NCBI RefSeq assembly: GCF_900182985.1
Contig: NZ_FXUY01000001.1
Coordinates: forward strand, 3,968,001-4,032,000
Direction of reading: 5' to 3'
Length of the DNA stretch: 64,000 bases
Source of the DNA: Pseudomonas helmanticensis
GTDB taxonomy: Bacteria > Pseudomonadota > Gammaproteobacteria > Pseudomonadales > Pseudomonadaceae
Below are positions 1 through 8,815 of this stretch, piece by piece (the stretch's first letter is position 1; every line of letters starts with the position of its first letter). Position numbers and translations under genes: made by a program. The notes below the pieces were generated by a model. That model ran no database searches. It saw nothing but the letters and a program-made list of their open reading frames with translations, and was not told the origin of the DNA.

Positions 1-2
1 AA

Positions 3-137
3 AAAACCGAAAATCTGTATCTCTCCCTGCGCCGGGAAAATCGCCAGTATTTCCTCAGCCTTGGCGAACCACTTTCTGGCTCTACCTTGCGCGCCAACAC
101 CCTCTGGATGTCTTCCGGCACCAGAGCGCAAAACTGA
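3..137 (+). CDS. C-terminal fragment of an unknown protein (gene starts before the window)
   Basis: An open frame enters from the left edge (codons start at base 3) and stops at TGA 135-137. It encodes 44 residues beginning KTENLYLSLRREN and ending LWMSSGTRAQN. The composition looks like a genuine protein end: alternating hydrophobic residues, and Leu/Arg codons in host style. No family is recognised. The next 160 bases before the SbnA-like gene are AT-richer and carry no obvious terminator. Confidence 0.5.
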   Translation, partial: KTENLYLSLRRENRQYFLSLGEPLSGSTLRANTLWMSSGTRAQN

Positions 138-299
138 TTTTTTTAATAGATCGGCGTCCACCGCAAGGTCACCTCCCGTCCAGTTAAAAAATCCAAAAAC
201 CACCCAAACGGGCGAACGGCAACGACTGCTTTTCAAACACCCCAGGACTGATGCTGGCGACTGATTGCGCCCGGCATAAACGAGCGAAACGGACGACGT

Positions 300-1274
300 A
301 TGATCAAACAACTTATCAATGAAGATAGTTATGTGCAGATCGAGGATCTTTGCAGCGCAAGGATTCAATTGAAGATCGAAGGACTGAATCCTGCCGGATC
401 CATCAAGCTCAAAACCGCTCACGCGATCATCTCCGACCTGGAAGGTCGCGGATTGATCAGCCGCAATACCCGCCTGATCGAATCGTCATCAGGCAACCTC
501 GGCGTGGCGCTGGCCATGGTCTGCGCAGCCAAGGGCTACAAATTTGTCTGCGTGATCGATCCGAATATTTCTGCGCCGAACAGAAAGCTGATGCACGCCC
601 TCGGTGCCGAAATGCTCATGGTTGATCAGCGCGACGAAAACGGCGGGTACCTGAACTCGCGGATTCGTCTGATCGAGCAACTGGTCGCCGACAACGCCGA
701 CTACATCTGGCTCAATCAATACAAGAACCCGGTCAACCCGCTGGCGCACTACCAGGCCACGGCCAAGTCCATTGCCCACAAGTTTCCACACGTCGACTAC
801 CTCTTCGTCGGCGCTGGCACTACCGGCACGCTGATGGGCTGCAAGAACTACTTCGCCGAACATCACCCACGCACCAAAGTCATCGCCGTCGATACCGTCG
901 GTTCGGTCACTTTCGGCTTGCCTGGCGGTACACGCCATATTCCGGGGCTCGGCACCAGCCGCCGTCCGGAAATCTTCGAACCGGCCGGCATCCACGATTT
1001 CCTGTCCATCCCGGAGGAGCAGACGATCAAGATCTGCCGCTGGCTGGCGCAACGCTACGGCCTGCTTTTCGGTGGTTCCACCGGCACGGTCCTGGCCGGT
1101 GTTCAGCAATGGGCGCACCACATCCGTCCCGACGATGTGGTGGTGGCGATTTCACCGGACATGGGTGAGCGCTACCTCGAAACCATCTACTCCGACGACT
1201 GGGTCACCCAACGCATCGGCGCATCAGCATTGCAACCTCTCTTCCCAGAAATCGCTCTGGCACTTTCGGCGTAA
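300..1274 (+). CDS. SbnA-like PLP synthase (predicted ACEGA synthase for L-Dap formation)
   Basis: This is a 324-residue fold type II PLP enzyme of the cysteine synthase superfamily. Visible are the PLP lysine (NPAGSIK, about K36), the substrate loop SSSGNLG (about residues 62-68) and the phosphate-binding loop GAGTTGT near residue 172. Its short length, and an adjacent ornithine-cyclodeaminase-family gene 6 bases downstream, match the SbnA/SbnB pair of staphyloferrin B biosynthesis. In that pair SbnA joins O-phosphoserine and glutamate to N-(1-amino-1-carboxyethyl)-glutamate, and SbnB oxidatively splits this to L-2,3-diaminopropionate. The function here is inferred from family and pairing. 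An ordinary cysteine synthase is less likely because of the partner. It is the first gene of a run in which 2306-4707 overlap. Confidence 0.75.
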   Translation: MIKQLINEDSYVQIEDLCSARIQLKIEGLNPAGSIKLKTAHAIISDLEGRGLISRNTRLIESSSGNLGVALAMVCAAKGYKFVCVIDPNISAPNRKLMHALGAEMLMVDQRDENGGYLNSRIRLIEQLVADNADYIWLNQYKNPVNPLAHYQATAKSIAHKFPHVDYLFVGAGTTGTLMGCKNYFAEHHPRTKVIAVDTVGSVTFGLPGGTRHIPGLGTSRRPEIFEPAGIHDFLSIPEEQTIKICRWLAQRYGLLFGGSTGTVLAGVQQWAHHIRPDDVVVAISPDMGERYLETIYSDDWVTQRIGASALQPLFPEIALALSA

Positions 1275-1280
1275 TCCCTC

Positions 1281-2312
1281 ATGACCACACAATCATTGCT
1301 TCGACCATTCCACGTGATTCCTGGCGCCGCCATCAAGAACATCCTCGACGAACTTCGTCAGGAAGCCATCGAGATCGTTGCCCAGACCTACCTGACCCAC
1401 GAACGTGGCGAAACCGTTAACCCCGACAGCTACTTCCTGCGTTTCCCGGAACAGCCGGCGAACCGGATCATTGCCCTACCGGCGGCGATCATCGACAGCG
1501 AAGGCGATCAGTCAGTCTCCGGGATCAAGTGGATTGCCAGTTATCCGGACAACATCAAGTCGGGAATCCCGCGCGCGTCTGCGGTGCTGATTCTTAACGA
1601 TCCGGACACCGGATATCCGTACGCGCTGCTCGAAGGCGCGCTGATCAGTGCAGTCAGAACCGCCGCGTCCGCAGTGCTCGGCGCCTGGTGGCTGAACGGT
1701 CGGAACAAGCGCGCATCGCGGCTTTCGATCATTGGCGGCGGCGTGATTGCACGCAATATCCTCGAGACGTTCTTCAGCGATGACTGGTCGTTCGACCGAG
1801 TTGAAATCCACGACCTCAACGCTGACTCGGCTCAGGCGCTGGCGACATTCGGTGAACAACTCGGCTTGCCGGATGTACAACAGGTTTCACTGGAACAGGC
1901 GCTGAGCGCTGACGTCGTGGTTTTTGCCACCAGCGCCGGCGAACCCTACGTCAACGGCAAAGGCACATTCCGCCCGGGGCAGATCGTGCTGAACATCTCG
2001 CTACGGGATATCGGCGCGGAGATCATCGAGGAAAGTTACAACTACTTCGATGACATCACCCATTGCCTGAAAGCCAATACCTCGCCACATCTGGCGGAAC
2101 AGAAATACGGTCATCGTGATTTCGTCACCGGCACCGTTGCGCAGTTGATTCGCGGCGACCTGCAGGTCACTCGCGACAAGCCGTTGATCTATTCGCCGTT
2201 CGGCATGGGCATTCTTGATCTGGCAATCGGCCGGATGATTCATGACATCGCGGTCAACGAAGGCTCGGCTGTCGCCATTCCATCCTTCTTCGGGGAGGAG
2301 CGCAGATGGTGA
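1281..2312 (+). CDS. SbnB-like dehydrogenase (ornithine cyclodeaminase/mu-crystallin family)
   Basis: This 343-residue protein begins 6 bases after the SbnA-like gene and overlaps the next gene by 7 bases, so the three are probably co-translated. It shows an N-terminal dimerisation and substrate region (SYFLRFPEQPANRIIALPAAI), a Rossmann NAD-binding segment (RLSIIGGGVIARNILETF, about residue 146), and the family's C-terminal region (YSPFGMGILDLAIG). In the SbnB branch the enzyme performs NAD-dependent oxidative hydrolysis of the SbnA product, giving L-2,3-diaminopropionate and 2-oxoglutarate. That reaction is inferred from the pairing. An ornithine cyclodeaminase or imine reductase role is the main alternative. 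Confidence 0.75.
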   Translation: MTTQSLLRPFHVIPGAAIKNILDELRQEAIEIVAQTYLTHERGETVNPDSYFLRFPEQPANRIIALPAAIIDSEGDQSVSGIKWIASYPDNIKSGIPRASAVLILNDPDTGYPYALLEGALISAVRTAASAVLGAWWLNGRNKRASRLSIIGGGVIARNILETFFSDDWSFDRVEIHDLNADSAQALATFGEQLGLPDVQQVSLEQALSADVVVFATSAGEPYVNGKGTFRPGQIVLNISLRDIGAEIIEESYNYFDDITHCLKANTSPHLAEQKYGHRDFVTGTVAQLIRGDLQVTRDKPLIYSPFGMGILDLAIGRMIHDIAVNEGSAVAIPSFFGEERRW

Positions 2313-4096
2313 TGGCTCCTCTGCATATCGGCCTGGTCGGCTGTGGGTCACGCGGGCTGTCGATTTTCGAACGCCTGCTGAGCCTCGCCGAAGAGCGCCC
2401 GGATCAGCCGGTGATCATCGACATTTTTGATCCCAATGTACTCGGCAGCGGCGCGCACTGGCCGGATCAACCCGATTACCTGCTGCTCAATACCGTTGCC
2501 GGACAACTGGGTGTGTTCCCTGATGTGCCGGCGCTGGGAAATCTGCAGGATGCGCGCGAGCGGCCGGGTCCGGACTTCCTCGCCTGGTGCCTGCAGCAGC
2601 GCATCAAGGTCGATCCCGAGAGCGGCCTGCTGGCCCAAGAGGGACGAGACGTCGAGCCGCAGGATTTCCTCCCGCGACACTTGCTCGGCGCTTATCTGGC
2701 GGACGCCTTTGCGCAAATCCTCGCGACGGCGCCGCACTGGGTCAGCGTGCACCTGCATCATCAGGCCGTTACGGCGGTGGAGGCCCTTGAAGGCCATCAA
2801 TACGTGTTGCGCACGGCCTCTGGTAAGTCGGCGACCGTCGATCGACTGATCCTGACCGTCGGCCATACAGGCCGTGTGCGCCCCGCCGACCCAGAGCGCA
2901 TCGAAGACGTCTATCCGTTGCCCGGCAGCCTCACCAGCATCGAGCCGGGTGAAACCGTGCTGATCGAAGGCCTCGGCCTTGGCGCGATGGATACCTTGGC
3001 GGCGCTGACCGCCGGCCGGGGCGGTCAGTACAAGCAGATGGCAGACGCCAGTCACGTGTACCACCCCTCTGGCCAGGAGCCGGTGATCTACATTCAGTCA
3101 CGCGACGGGCTGCCATTTCGCACCCGGCCCAATGGTCTGATCGATTTTGCCCGGCATCAGGCGGTACTTCTGACGAGTGCGCGGATCGAAGACTTGCGCG
3201 TGCATGCAAAGAACCGTCAACTGGACTTCGAGCACGACATTCTGCCGATCATGCTGCTGGAGATGCGTGCCGCCGCAGTCGCCGTCCTGCACGCCAAATC
3301 AAAGCCCGAACAGCATCGCGAAGTACTCGACCGCCTCAGGGCTGTCAGCGTCCCGGGAAGCGCCGGCATAGCCGCTTGCGAAACGCTGCTGCGCGAATAC
3401 GAAGAGCACGCCGGTTCGATCAATCCGCAGGCGCTGATCTGGCATGCACTGCCCGACAGCGTGACGCCGCACAACTATCACTCGTGGATCTATCACGCGC
3501 TCGAAGCCGACTTGCACGAGGCGCGGCTTGGGCGCGGTGAATCAGCGATCAAGGCAGCCATTGAAGTCTGGCGCGATCTGCGCGACCGACTGCGTCAAGC
3601 CGTCGATTTCGACGGGCTGACCGACGCCTCGCACCGGCAGTTCTATGGCCGTTGGCACAAGGCGATCAACCGCTTGGTCGCCGGCCCGCAGAAGGAGCGT
3701 CACGCCGACCTGCTCGCACTGTGTGACGCCGGTCTGTTGACGTTTCTCAAGCCGGGCACACAACCCGCGACCGCGCATTACCGCCGCGTCGCCGGCTATG
3801 TCCAGGGCAGCGGGGTGAGCAACAGCGATTGCGCGCCGGTACGCGATCTGGCCCGCCTCGGTTTCATCCGCCCGCGCACCGATGAACCGGGCATCGACGG
3901 CATCGATGTCGACGCTGCCTGCCATCCAAAATCAAGTCAGGGTGAACCGGTACGCAACATCTGGGTACTCGGCCCGCTTGCCGAAGGCTCCTGCTACTAC
4001 AACCACTACGTCACTTCGGCCGGCGCGCCTTCGCGTCTGTTCATGGACGCACATCGAGCGGCCACCGCAATCCTTGAGGCAGGTACTCCAGCATGA
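2306..4096 (+). CDS. FAD/NAD(P)-binding protein of a biosynthetic cluster
   Basis: This is a 596-residue protein with an N-terminal dinucleotide-binding motif (IGLVGCGSRGLSIFERLL, residues about 7-24) and an acidic strand end (IIDIFDP). The conserved GSGAHWPDQPDYLLLNTVAGQ region follows. This pattern fits the FAD-NAD(P)-binding family PF13454, whose members are poorly characterised flavoproteins related to amine/N-hydroxylating enzymes. It overlaps both neighbours (7 bases upstream, 4 bases downstream). By position it probably modifies the diaminopropionate or a derivative, for example by N-oxidation. The reaction is not known. No signal peptide is visible, so it should be cytosolic. Confidence 0.65.
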   Translation: MVMAPLHIGLVGCGSRGLSIFERLLSLAEERPDQPVIIDIFDPNVLGSGAHWPDQPDYLLLNTVAGQLGVFPDVPALGNLQDARERPGPDFLAWCLQQRIKVDPESGLLAQEGRDVEPQDFLPRHLLGAYLADAFAQILATAPHWVSVHLHHQAVTAVEALEGHQYVLRTASGKSATVDRLILTVGHTGRVRPADPERIEDVYPLPGSLTSIEPGETVLIEGLGLGAMDTLAALTAGRGGQYKQMADASHVYHPSGQEPVIYIQSRDGLPFRTRPNGLIDFARHQAVLLTSARIEDLRVHAKNRQLDFEHDILPIMLLEMRAAAVAVLHAKSKPEQHREVLDRLRAVSVPGSAGIAACETLLREYEEHAGSINPQALIWHALPDSVTPHNYHSWIYHALEADLHEARLGRGESAIKAAIEVWRDLRDRLRQAVDFDGLTDASHRQFYGRWHKAINRLVAGPQKERHADLLALCDAGLLTFLKPGTQPATAHYRRVAGYVQGSGVSNSDCAPVRDLARLGFIRPRTDEPGIDGIDVDAACHPKSSQGEPVRNIWVLGPLAEGSCYYNHYVTSAGAPSRLFMDAHRAATAILEAGTPA

Positions 4097-4707
4097 AACT
4101 TTTCTACCAGACGCATTCGCCTTACGCCCGCAAGGTGCTGGTGCTCGCTCATGAACTCGGGATCGCTGCGGACCTTGAGGTGATACATCACGAGACCAGC
4201 CCGACCTCGCCAAACGCAGTGATCTACCAGGCCAACCCCTTGGGCAAGGTCCCGGTGCTGATCCTCCCCGACGAGACGGCACTGTTCGACTCCATCGTGA
4301 TTTGTGAATACCTCGACGACCTGAGCCAAGGGTCGAAATTCATCCCGCCAAGCGGCCCCGAACGCTACAAGGCTCTGCGTCTGCAGGCGTTGGCGCAGGG
4401 CATGTGCGATGTCGGCATCAAGCTGCGCTGGGAAGTCGAGCGTCGCCCGGAGGCCTTGCGCTATCCGGCCTACGCCGAGGGCCAGGCCTACAAACTCAAA
4501 GAGGCCTACCGCTTCATCGAAGAGCACGTCGACCTCAATGGCCCGATCACCATCGGCCACATCGCCTTGGCGACCGCACTCGACTGGATTGCCTTTCGCG
4601 AGCTGTCGGATTTTTCCGCGCAGCAGCGCCTGACCGAGTGGTATCAGACTTTTTGTGAGCGTGCGTCCATGCGGGCGACCGAATACAGCGGGCAGACTCA
4701 CGATTAA
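4093..4707 (+). CDS. Glutathione S-transferase-like protein
   Basis: This 204-residue protein has the two-domain GST layout. An N-terminal thioredoxin-like half (KLFYQTHSPYARKVLVLAHE, then NPLGKVPVLILPD with the conserved cis-Pro, and FDSIVICEYLDD) is followed by an all-helical C-terminal half. The ATG overlaps the stop of the flavoprotein gene as ATGA, so translation is coupled. The S-P-Y-A-R motif suggests a catalytic Ser rather than Tyr or Cys. GSTs inside biosynthetic operons often act in conjugation, isomerisation or self-protection. Which applies here cannot be read from the sequence. Confidence 0.75.
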   Translation: MKLFYQTHSPYARKVLVLAHELGIAADLEVIHHETSPTSPNAVIYQANPLGKVPVLILPDETALFDSIVICEYLDDLSQGSKFIPPSGPERYKALRLQALAQGMCDVGIKLRWEVERRPEALRYPAYAEGQAYKLKEAYRFIEEHVDLNGPITIGHIALATALDWIAFRELSDFSAQQRLTEWYQTFCERASMRATEYSGQTHD

Positions 4708-4724
4708 GTTAAGGAAAACTGTGT

Positions 4725-6149
4725 ATGACTTCGCTCTTGTTGCAAATGTCGCCGATCGGTCTGGTGATCGCGCTGATACTCATCGTCCGCCGGCCACCGG
4801 TACAAGCCGCGCTGGCGGGCGTGGCGCTGGTGTTCCTGTTATGGGCACTGGGCGCTGCCGGACCGGTGTCGGCAGCGATCACCACGGCTATTTTTCAGGA
4901 CACCACGATCCTGTTTCTCAGCACCGCCTGCGTGATCGTGCCGGGGCTGGCGTTCGTCATATTGGTTGAACGCGGTGGCGCACCTCAGGCCATCGGCGCC
5001 TGGGTCAAGGAGCTCGGCTGGACACCGCCGGCACAAGTCATCTTCATCGTCCTCGGCCTCGCGCCGCTGCTTGAAGCGATGACCGGTTTTGGCGTCTCGC
5101 TGATTGCCACAGTGCCGCTGTTGATGGGCCTGTTCACCCGTCAGTCGGGGATGAAAATCGCCCTCGCCGGCATGGTCATCATGCCGTGGGGCACGTTGGG
5201 CCTGGCGACGGTGATCGGTGCGTTGCTGGCGCATTTGCCGGCGGAAACACTTGGCAGCCACTCGGCGCTGATCAGCGCCCCGGTGTTCCTCTGCCTGGCC
5301 GCCATCGCTTTGTGGCAAGCCGGGATCCGCACCGTGGCTCCGTGGCTCGGGCTGATGGTGGTCACCGCGCTGTTCATCGCCGTGCTGTTTTCGATCAACC
5401 TGTGGATCGGGCCGGAAGTGTCCGGTGTGCTGGCCGGCCTTGCCGTGGCCTGCGTCGGCCTCGGCATTTCCTTTTCGCAGCGCAAAAAACTGGTGCGCTG
5501 GCCGAGCGCGGCGTGGCCGTATCTGGCCTTGCTGGGCGTCATCGTCGCCTCGCGCGGGCTGTTTGTGCTGTCGGGCTGGGATGCGCTGTGGGTCATCAAG
5601 GGCGAGCATGTTTCGTGGAAGCCTCTGGCGTCCCCGGGCTTGGCGTTGCTGATCGTCACCTTGCTGATGGCCGTCAGACAAGCCACGCCCACAGGTTTCC
5701 CATGGCGCGCACTGTTCAACCGGGCGAAGTTTCCGGTCACGACGATTTTCCTGTTTCTGCTGCTGTCGCAGGTGATGGTCAACGCCGGATTTCTGGTCGA
5801 GGCGCAACGCACTCTGCAATCGTTGTCGGGGATTTCCCTGGCGCCGACGATCGCCTTGCTGGCGGGTATTGCCGGTTATGTCACCGGGTCCAATGTCGGC
5901 GGCAACACCCTCGTCATGCCGTCGATTGCGGCACTGACCAGCGAGCACGGGCCATGGCTGGCCGCGATGGTCAACAGTGCGGCCGGGCATGGTGCGCTGG
6001 GGTCGTTATCGATTCTGTCGCTGATCACCGGGCTGGCGGGCGCCAACCGGCAGGAAGAAAACGGCCTGATTCGATTCGCTTTCGGCCTGGTTGCCCTGAA
6101 CATCGTCATTGTTGCTGCAACGGGGATGGTTTTACTCTATTTTCTCTGA
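4725..6149 (+). CDS. LctP-type (L-lactate permease family) transporter
   Basis: This is a 474-residue, highly hydrophobic protein with roughly 12-13 membrane segments. The LctP family signature region is present (LAPLLEAMTGFGVSLIATVP, about residues 110-130), as is the later GSNVGGNTLVMPSI segment. The start is preceded by AAGGAAAA at a suitable distance, 17 bases after the GST gene. Known LctP members move lactate or glycolate. In this setting the substrate may instead be a small carboxylate precursor or the cluster product. Direction and substrate are unknown. Confidence 0.7.
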   Translation: MTSLLLQMSPIGLVIALILIVRRPPVQAALAGVALVFLLWALGAAGPVSAAITTAIFQDTTILFLSTACVIVPGLAFVILVERGGAPQAIGAWVKELGWTPPAQVIFIVLGLAPLLEAMTGFGVSLIATVPLLMGLFTRQSGMKIALAGMVIMPWGTLGLATVIGALLAHLPAETLGSHSALISAPVFLCLAAIALWQAGIRTVAPWLGLMVVTALFIAVLFSINLWIGPEVSGVLAGLAVACVGLGISFSQRKKLVRWPSAAWPYLALLGVIVASRGLFVLSGWDALWVIKGEHVSWKPLASPGLALLIVTLLMAVRQATPTGFPWRALFNRAKFPVTTIFLFLLLSQVMVNAGFLVEAQRTLQSLSGISLAPTIALLAGIAGYVTGSNVGGNTLVMPSIAALTSEHGPWLAAMVNSAAGHGALGSLSILSLITGLAGANRQEENGLIRFAFGLVALNIVIVAATGMVLLYFL

Positions 6150-6178
6150 ATTGTTTCCAGGAATGACCAAGAGAACTT

Positions 6179-7657
6179 ATGGACAGGTTTGATCTACCGG
6201 ACAAGCGCTGGCGAATCGTCAAGGACTGGATTATTCGTCAGATCGAAAGTGGTGAATGGGCAGCTGAGTCCAAGCTGCCATCGATTCGGTCCCTGGCCCG
6301 AATGTTTGAAACCAGCATCACCACCGTCCAGCGTGCACTGGCTGACCTGGAAGCCGATGCCTATGTTTCCACCATCCCGCGCGTCGGCTATTTCGTGTCC
6401 ACAGCCGGTAAAGCCAAACCAGCCAACGGTTTCGACTTTTCCAGTGTCACCGTCAACGTCAATCACGCCGTGGTCGCGATGCTCTCCCAAGCAGCGTCGC
6501 GCACCACTGCATCATTGAGTTCAGCGGTGCTGCACAGCGATCTGACGCCGCACGTGTTATTGAACAAATGCCTTTCGGTAATGGCCGGCAAGGCCGACAA
6601 CTCGCTGACCGGCCTGGTGGCACCGCCCGGTCTTCCAGCACTACGTCGGCGCATTGCCGGGCTGATGCTGACGCGCGGGGTCGTCTGCGGCCCGGACGAT
6701 ATCCTCGTGACCTCGGGCGACACTGTCGCGCTTGAACTGGCACTCGAAGCCGTCGCGACCAAGGGCTCGACGGTGGCCATCGAGACGCCGACCTACTACG
6801 GCATCCTGCAGACCATCGAACGGCTGGGCATGCGCGCCTTGCCGATTCGCACCCACGGCGAACTGGGCATCGACGTCGATCACCTCGAAGAAGCCCTGAA
6901 GCAGAAAAAAGTCTCGGTGATTTTTCTCAATCCCACCCTGCAGAATCCACGTGGCTTCATCATGCCGGATGAGACCCGGGCCAGGCTTTCACAGATTGCT
7001 CGCGAAGCGGATGTGCCGATTATCGAGGACGATATTTTCTTCGATCTGGTACCTGAGGGAGAACGTCCGCGCGCGATCAAAAGCTACGACAGCAGCGGAC
7101 AGACGATTTACTGCTCATCATTTTCGAAAACGGTCGCGCCGGGTTACCGCGTCGGCTGGTGCGTCGCCGGCAGATACCGCGAGGCGATTCTTGCGCAAAT
7201 GTTCTCGCGCAATCTGGCCGTTTCCAGCCTCGCGCAAAATGTCCTCAACGAGTTCATCGGGCGCGGCTACATGGAGGAGCATTGCGCACGACTGAGGTCG
7301 CAATTGTCGTCGCTGGCGAACTTTGTCGAAACGCTGGTACGCACTGAGTTTCCCTTCGGAACGGTCTACGTGCCACCGCGCGGAGGATTCATCCACTGGA
7401 TCAAGTTACCCGCGCATACGGACATGCAAGCACTCGAACGGCTGGCCAGTGAACGCGGTTGCCACGTGGCCGGCAGTGGGATCTTTTTCGCCGATGGGCA
7501 GCCCTCCACCGGTCTGCGCATCTGCCTGGGTACCACGCTGTCACCGGGGGTGATGCAAATTTTGCAAGTGATTGCCGAATGCGCGCACCTCGCCGCAGGA
7601 CCCTCGAATGTGCGGCTGAAACTGGCGGACTCTCGCGAGGAGCCAGTGCTTCCCTAG
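6179..7657 (+). CDS. MocR-type regulator (GntR winged helix plus aminotransferase domain)
   Basis: This 492-residue protein has a GntR winged-helix domain (RWRIVKDWIIRQIESGEW...SKLPSIRSLARMF...TTVQRALADL, residues about 8-75). A fold type I aminotransferase-like domain follows, with the PLP lysine in SSFSKTVAPGYRVGW (about K317) and the aspartate region PIIEDDIFFDL. MocR regulators sense amino acids or PLP adducts and normally control adjacent genes. It lies 29 bases after the permease on the same strand and probably regulates the SbnAB-like cluster in response to an amino compound. That role is inference. Confidence 0.8.
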   Translation: MDRFDLPDKRWRIVKDWIIRQIESGEWAAESKLPSIRSLARMFETSITTVQRALADLEADAYVSTIPRVGYFVSTAGKAKPANGFDFSSVTVNVNHAVVAMLSQAASRTTASLSSAVLHSDLTPHVLLNKCLSVMAGKADNSLTGLVAPPGLPALRRRIAGLMLTRGVVCGPDDILVTSGDTVALELALEAVATKGSTVAIETPTYYGILQTIERLGMRALPIRTHGELGIDVDHLEEALKQKKVSVIFLNPTLQNPRGFIMPDETRARLSQIAREADVPIIEDDIFFDLVPEGERPRAIKSYDSSGQTIYCSSFSKTVAPGYRVGWCVAGRYREAILAQMFSRNLAVSSLAQNVLNEFIGRGYMEEHCARLRSQLSSLANFVETLVRTEFPFGTVYVPPRGGFIHWIKLPAHTDMQALERLASERGCHVAGSGIFFADGQPSTGLRICLGTTLSPGVMQILQVIAECAHLAAGPSNVRLKLADSREEPVLP

Positions 7658-7675
7658 CGGAAGTGGGTTAAACCT

Positions 7676-8026
7676 GTGATGAACCAGAAACGAACCCGCG
7701 TGCCCCTACCCCATCCGCCGCCGTATCGGCCAAGCCGCATGACTTACTGGCTGACCGTGCTCGTTGCCGTGCTGATCGCCTTCGCCATTGGCGCATCGAT
7801 CTGGATGCTGGTCGACAGCTGGATCACCGGCTCGATCACTACCAATAATCGCGGCCCGCGCAGCACCTACACCCTGGCCCTGCAACCTCGCCAGTTCAGG
7901 GCGGAGTTCATCAAGCAAAGCATCGGCACCGTGTTGATGCTGGTGATGGGGCTGTTCGGGCTTTGGATTTATCGCAATGTGCAGGAGCCAGTGAACAGCC
8001 CCAAAGGCAAGCGCACAAAGCGCTAG
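7676..8026 (+). CDS. Small two-span membrane protein, unknown function
   Basis: This 116-residue protein has two hydrophobic segments (about residues 23-43 and 82-100) separated by a polar region, with a basic C-terminus (SPKGKRTKR). The start has a modest upstream site and lies 18 bases after the MocR gene, so read-through is possible. No known domain is recognised. It is not an obvious part of the preceding pathway. Confidence 0.6.
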   Translation: MMNQKRTRVPLPHPPPYRPSRMTYWLTVLVAVLIAFAIGASIWMLVDSWITGSITTNNRGPRSTYTLALQPRQFRAEFIKQSIGTVLMLVMGLFGLWIYRNVQEPVNSPKGKRTKR

Positions 8027-8106
8027 GCAAGGGCGGAATTCAGAGGGTGTTGACGTAATCGACTGGCAGCAAGACCGTGTCCAGATCTGCTGCGACTGCA
8101 ATATCG

Positions 8107-8556
8107 CTATTGCTCGCCATCCCAATGAAACACCAGATTGCGTGCCGCGCCGCTGCCAACATCGGTCGTGTCGTGGCGGACTACGCCATTGCGTGTGGCT
8201 TGCACGGTGTATTTTCCCGGCGGCAGTTGCACGTAAACCAACGGCCCGGCCTGCGTCAGATTGAGAACGGGCTGACCCTGGACTTTTGCGATAACCACGT
8301 CTACATCGGGGATGTATTTGTTCTCCACACCGATGGAAAACGTCATGTGCAAGTTGTAGCCGGTGGTTTGCTGGATGGCTCTGGACTCATCTTCGCCGAT
8401 CCCGCCGGACAGATAACTGACACCGTTCTGTTGTTGCTGCTGAACTTGCACGCCCGCATTGTCGATCGGCTCAAGACTGGCTGCCTGCAACATCCCCGCA
8501 CACATCAAGGCAAATACAGCGGCGACGGGCAGCATGAAGGTTCGAACGCGTTTCAT
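8107..8556 (-). CDS. Secreted hypothetical protein
   Basis: The start is placed at the internal ATG encoding MKRVRTFMLPVAAVFALMCA rather than 19 codons upstream. That ATG has a GGGAG site about 8 bases before it and is followed by a clear Sec signal peptide ending near LQAAS. The mature part of about 125 residues has a Gln-rich stretch (VQVQQQQQNGVSYLSGGIG) and a beta-rich segment ending in LPPGKYTVQATRNG. That layout resembles small carboxypeptidase-regulatory-like beta folds. It is predicted to be periplasmic. No function is assigned. Confidence 0.65.
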   Translation of the reverse strand: MKRVRTFMLPVAAVFALMCAGMLQAASLEPIDNAGVQVQQQQQNGVSYLSGGIGEDESRAIQQTTGYNLHMTFSIGVENKYIPDVDVVIAKVQGQPVLNLTQAGPLVYVQLPPGKYTVQATRNGVVRHDTTDVGSGAARNLVFHWDGEQ

Positions 8557-8815
8557 GATCACGACTCCCGGGCTCTGGCAGAGCCCAACCGTTACTCCTT
8601 TTAGATTTTGCATATCGTGTCGGGTTTTAGATTGATTGGAAGTTGGCAGGAGTACGAAATGGACTACAGACCAATACCGTCAATTGCGTCTTTCATCGGC
8701 AACGTCCTGCAACACCCATCGCTGCTTCCTGCGAACTTTGCCGTCTGTCCCGACATACGCAAACGGCGACTCTTGGCATGCTTTTACGTCTGTTCCCAAT
8801 GACGCGGAAGTCCCG

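Noticed and set aside
300..2312. Assignment of the first two enzymes to staphyloferrin B production
   Set aside because: No siderophore synthetase (SbnC/E/F-like) or transporter of that pathway is present. Only the diaminopropionate step is supported.
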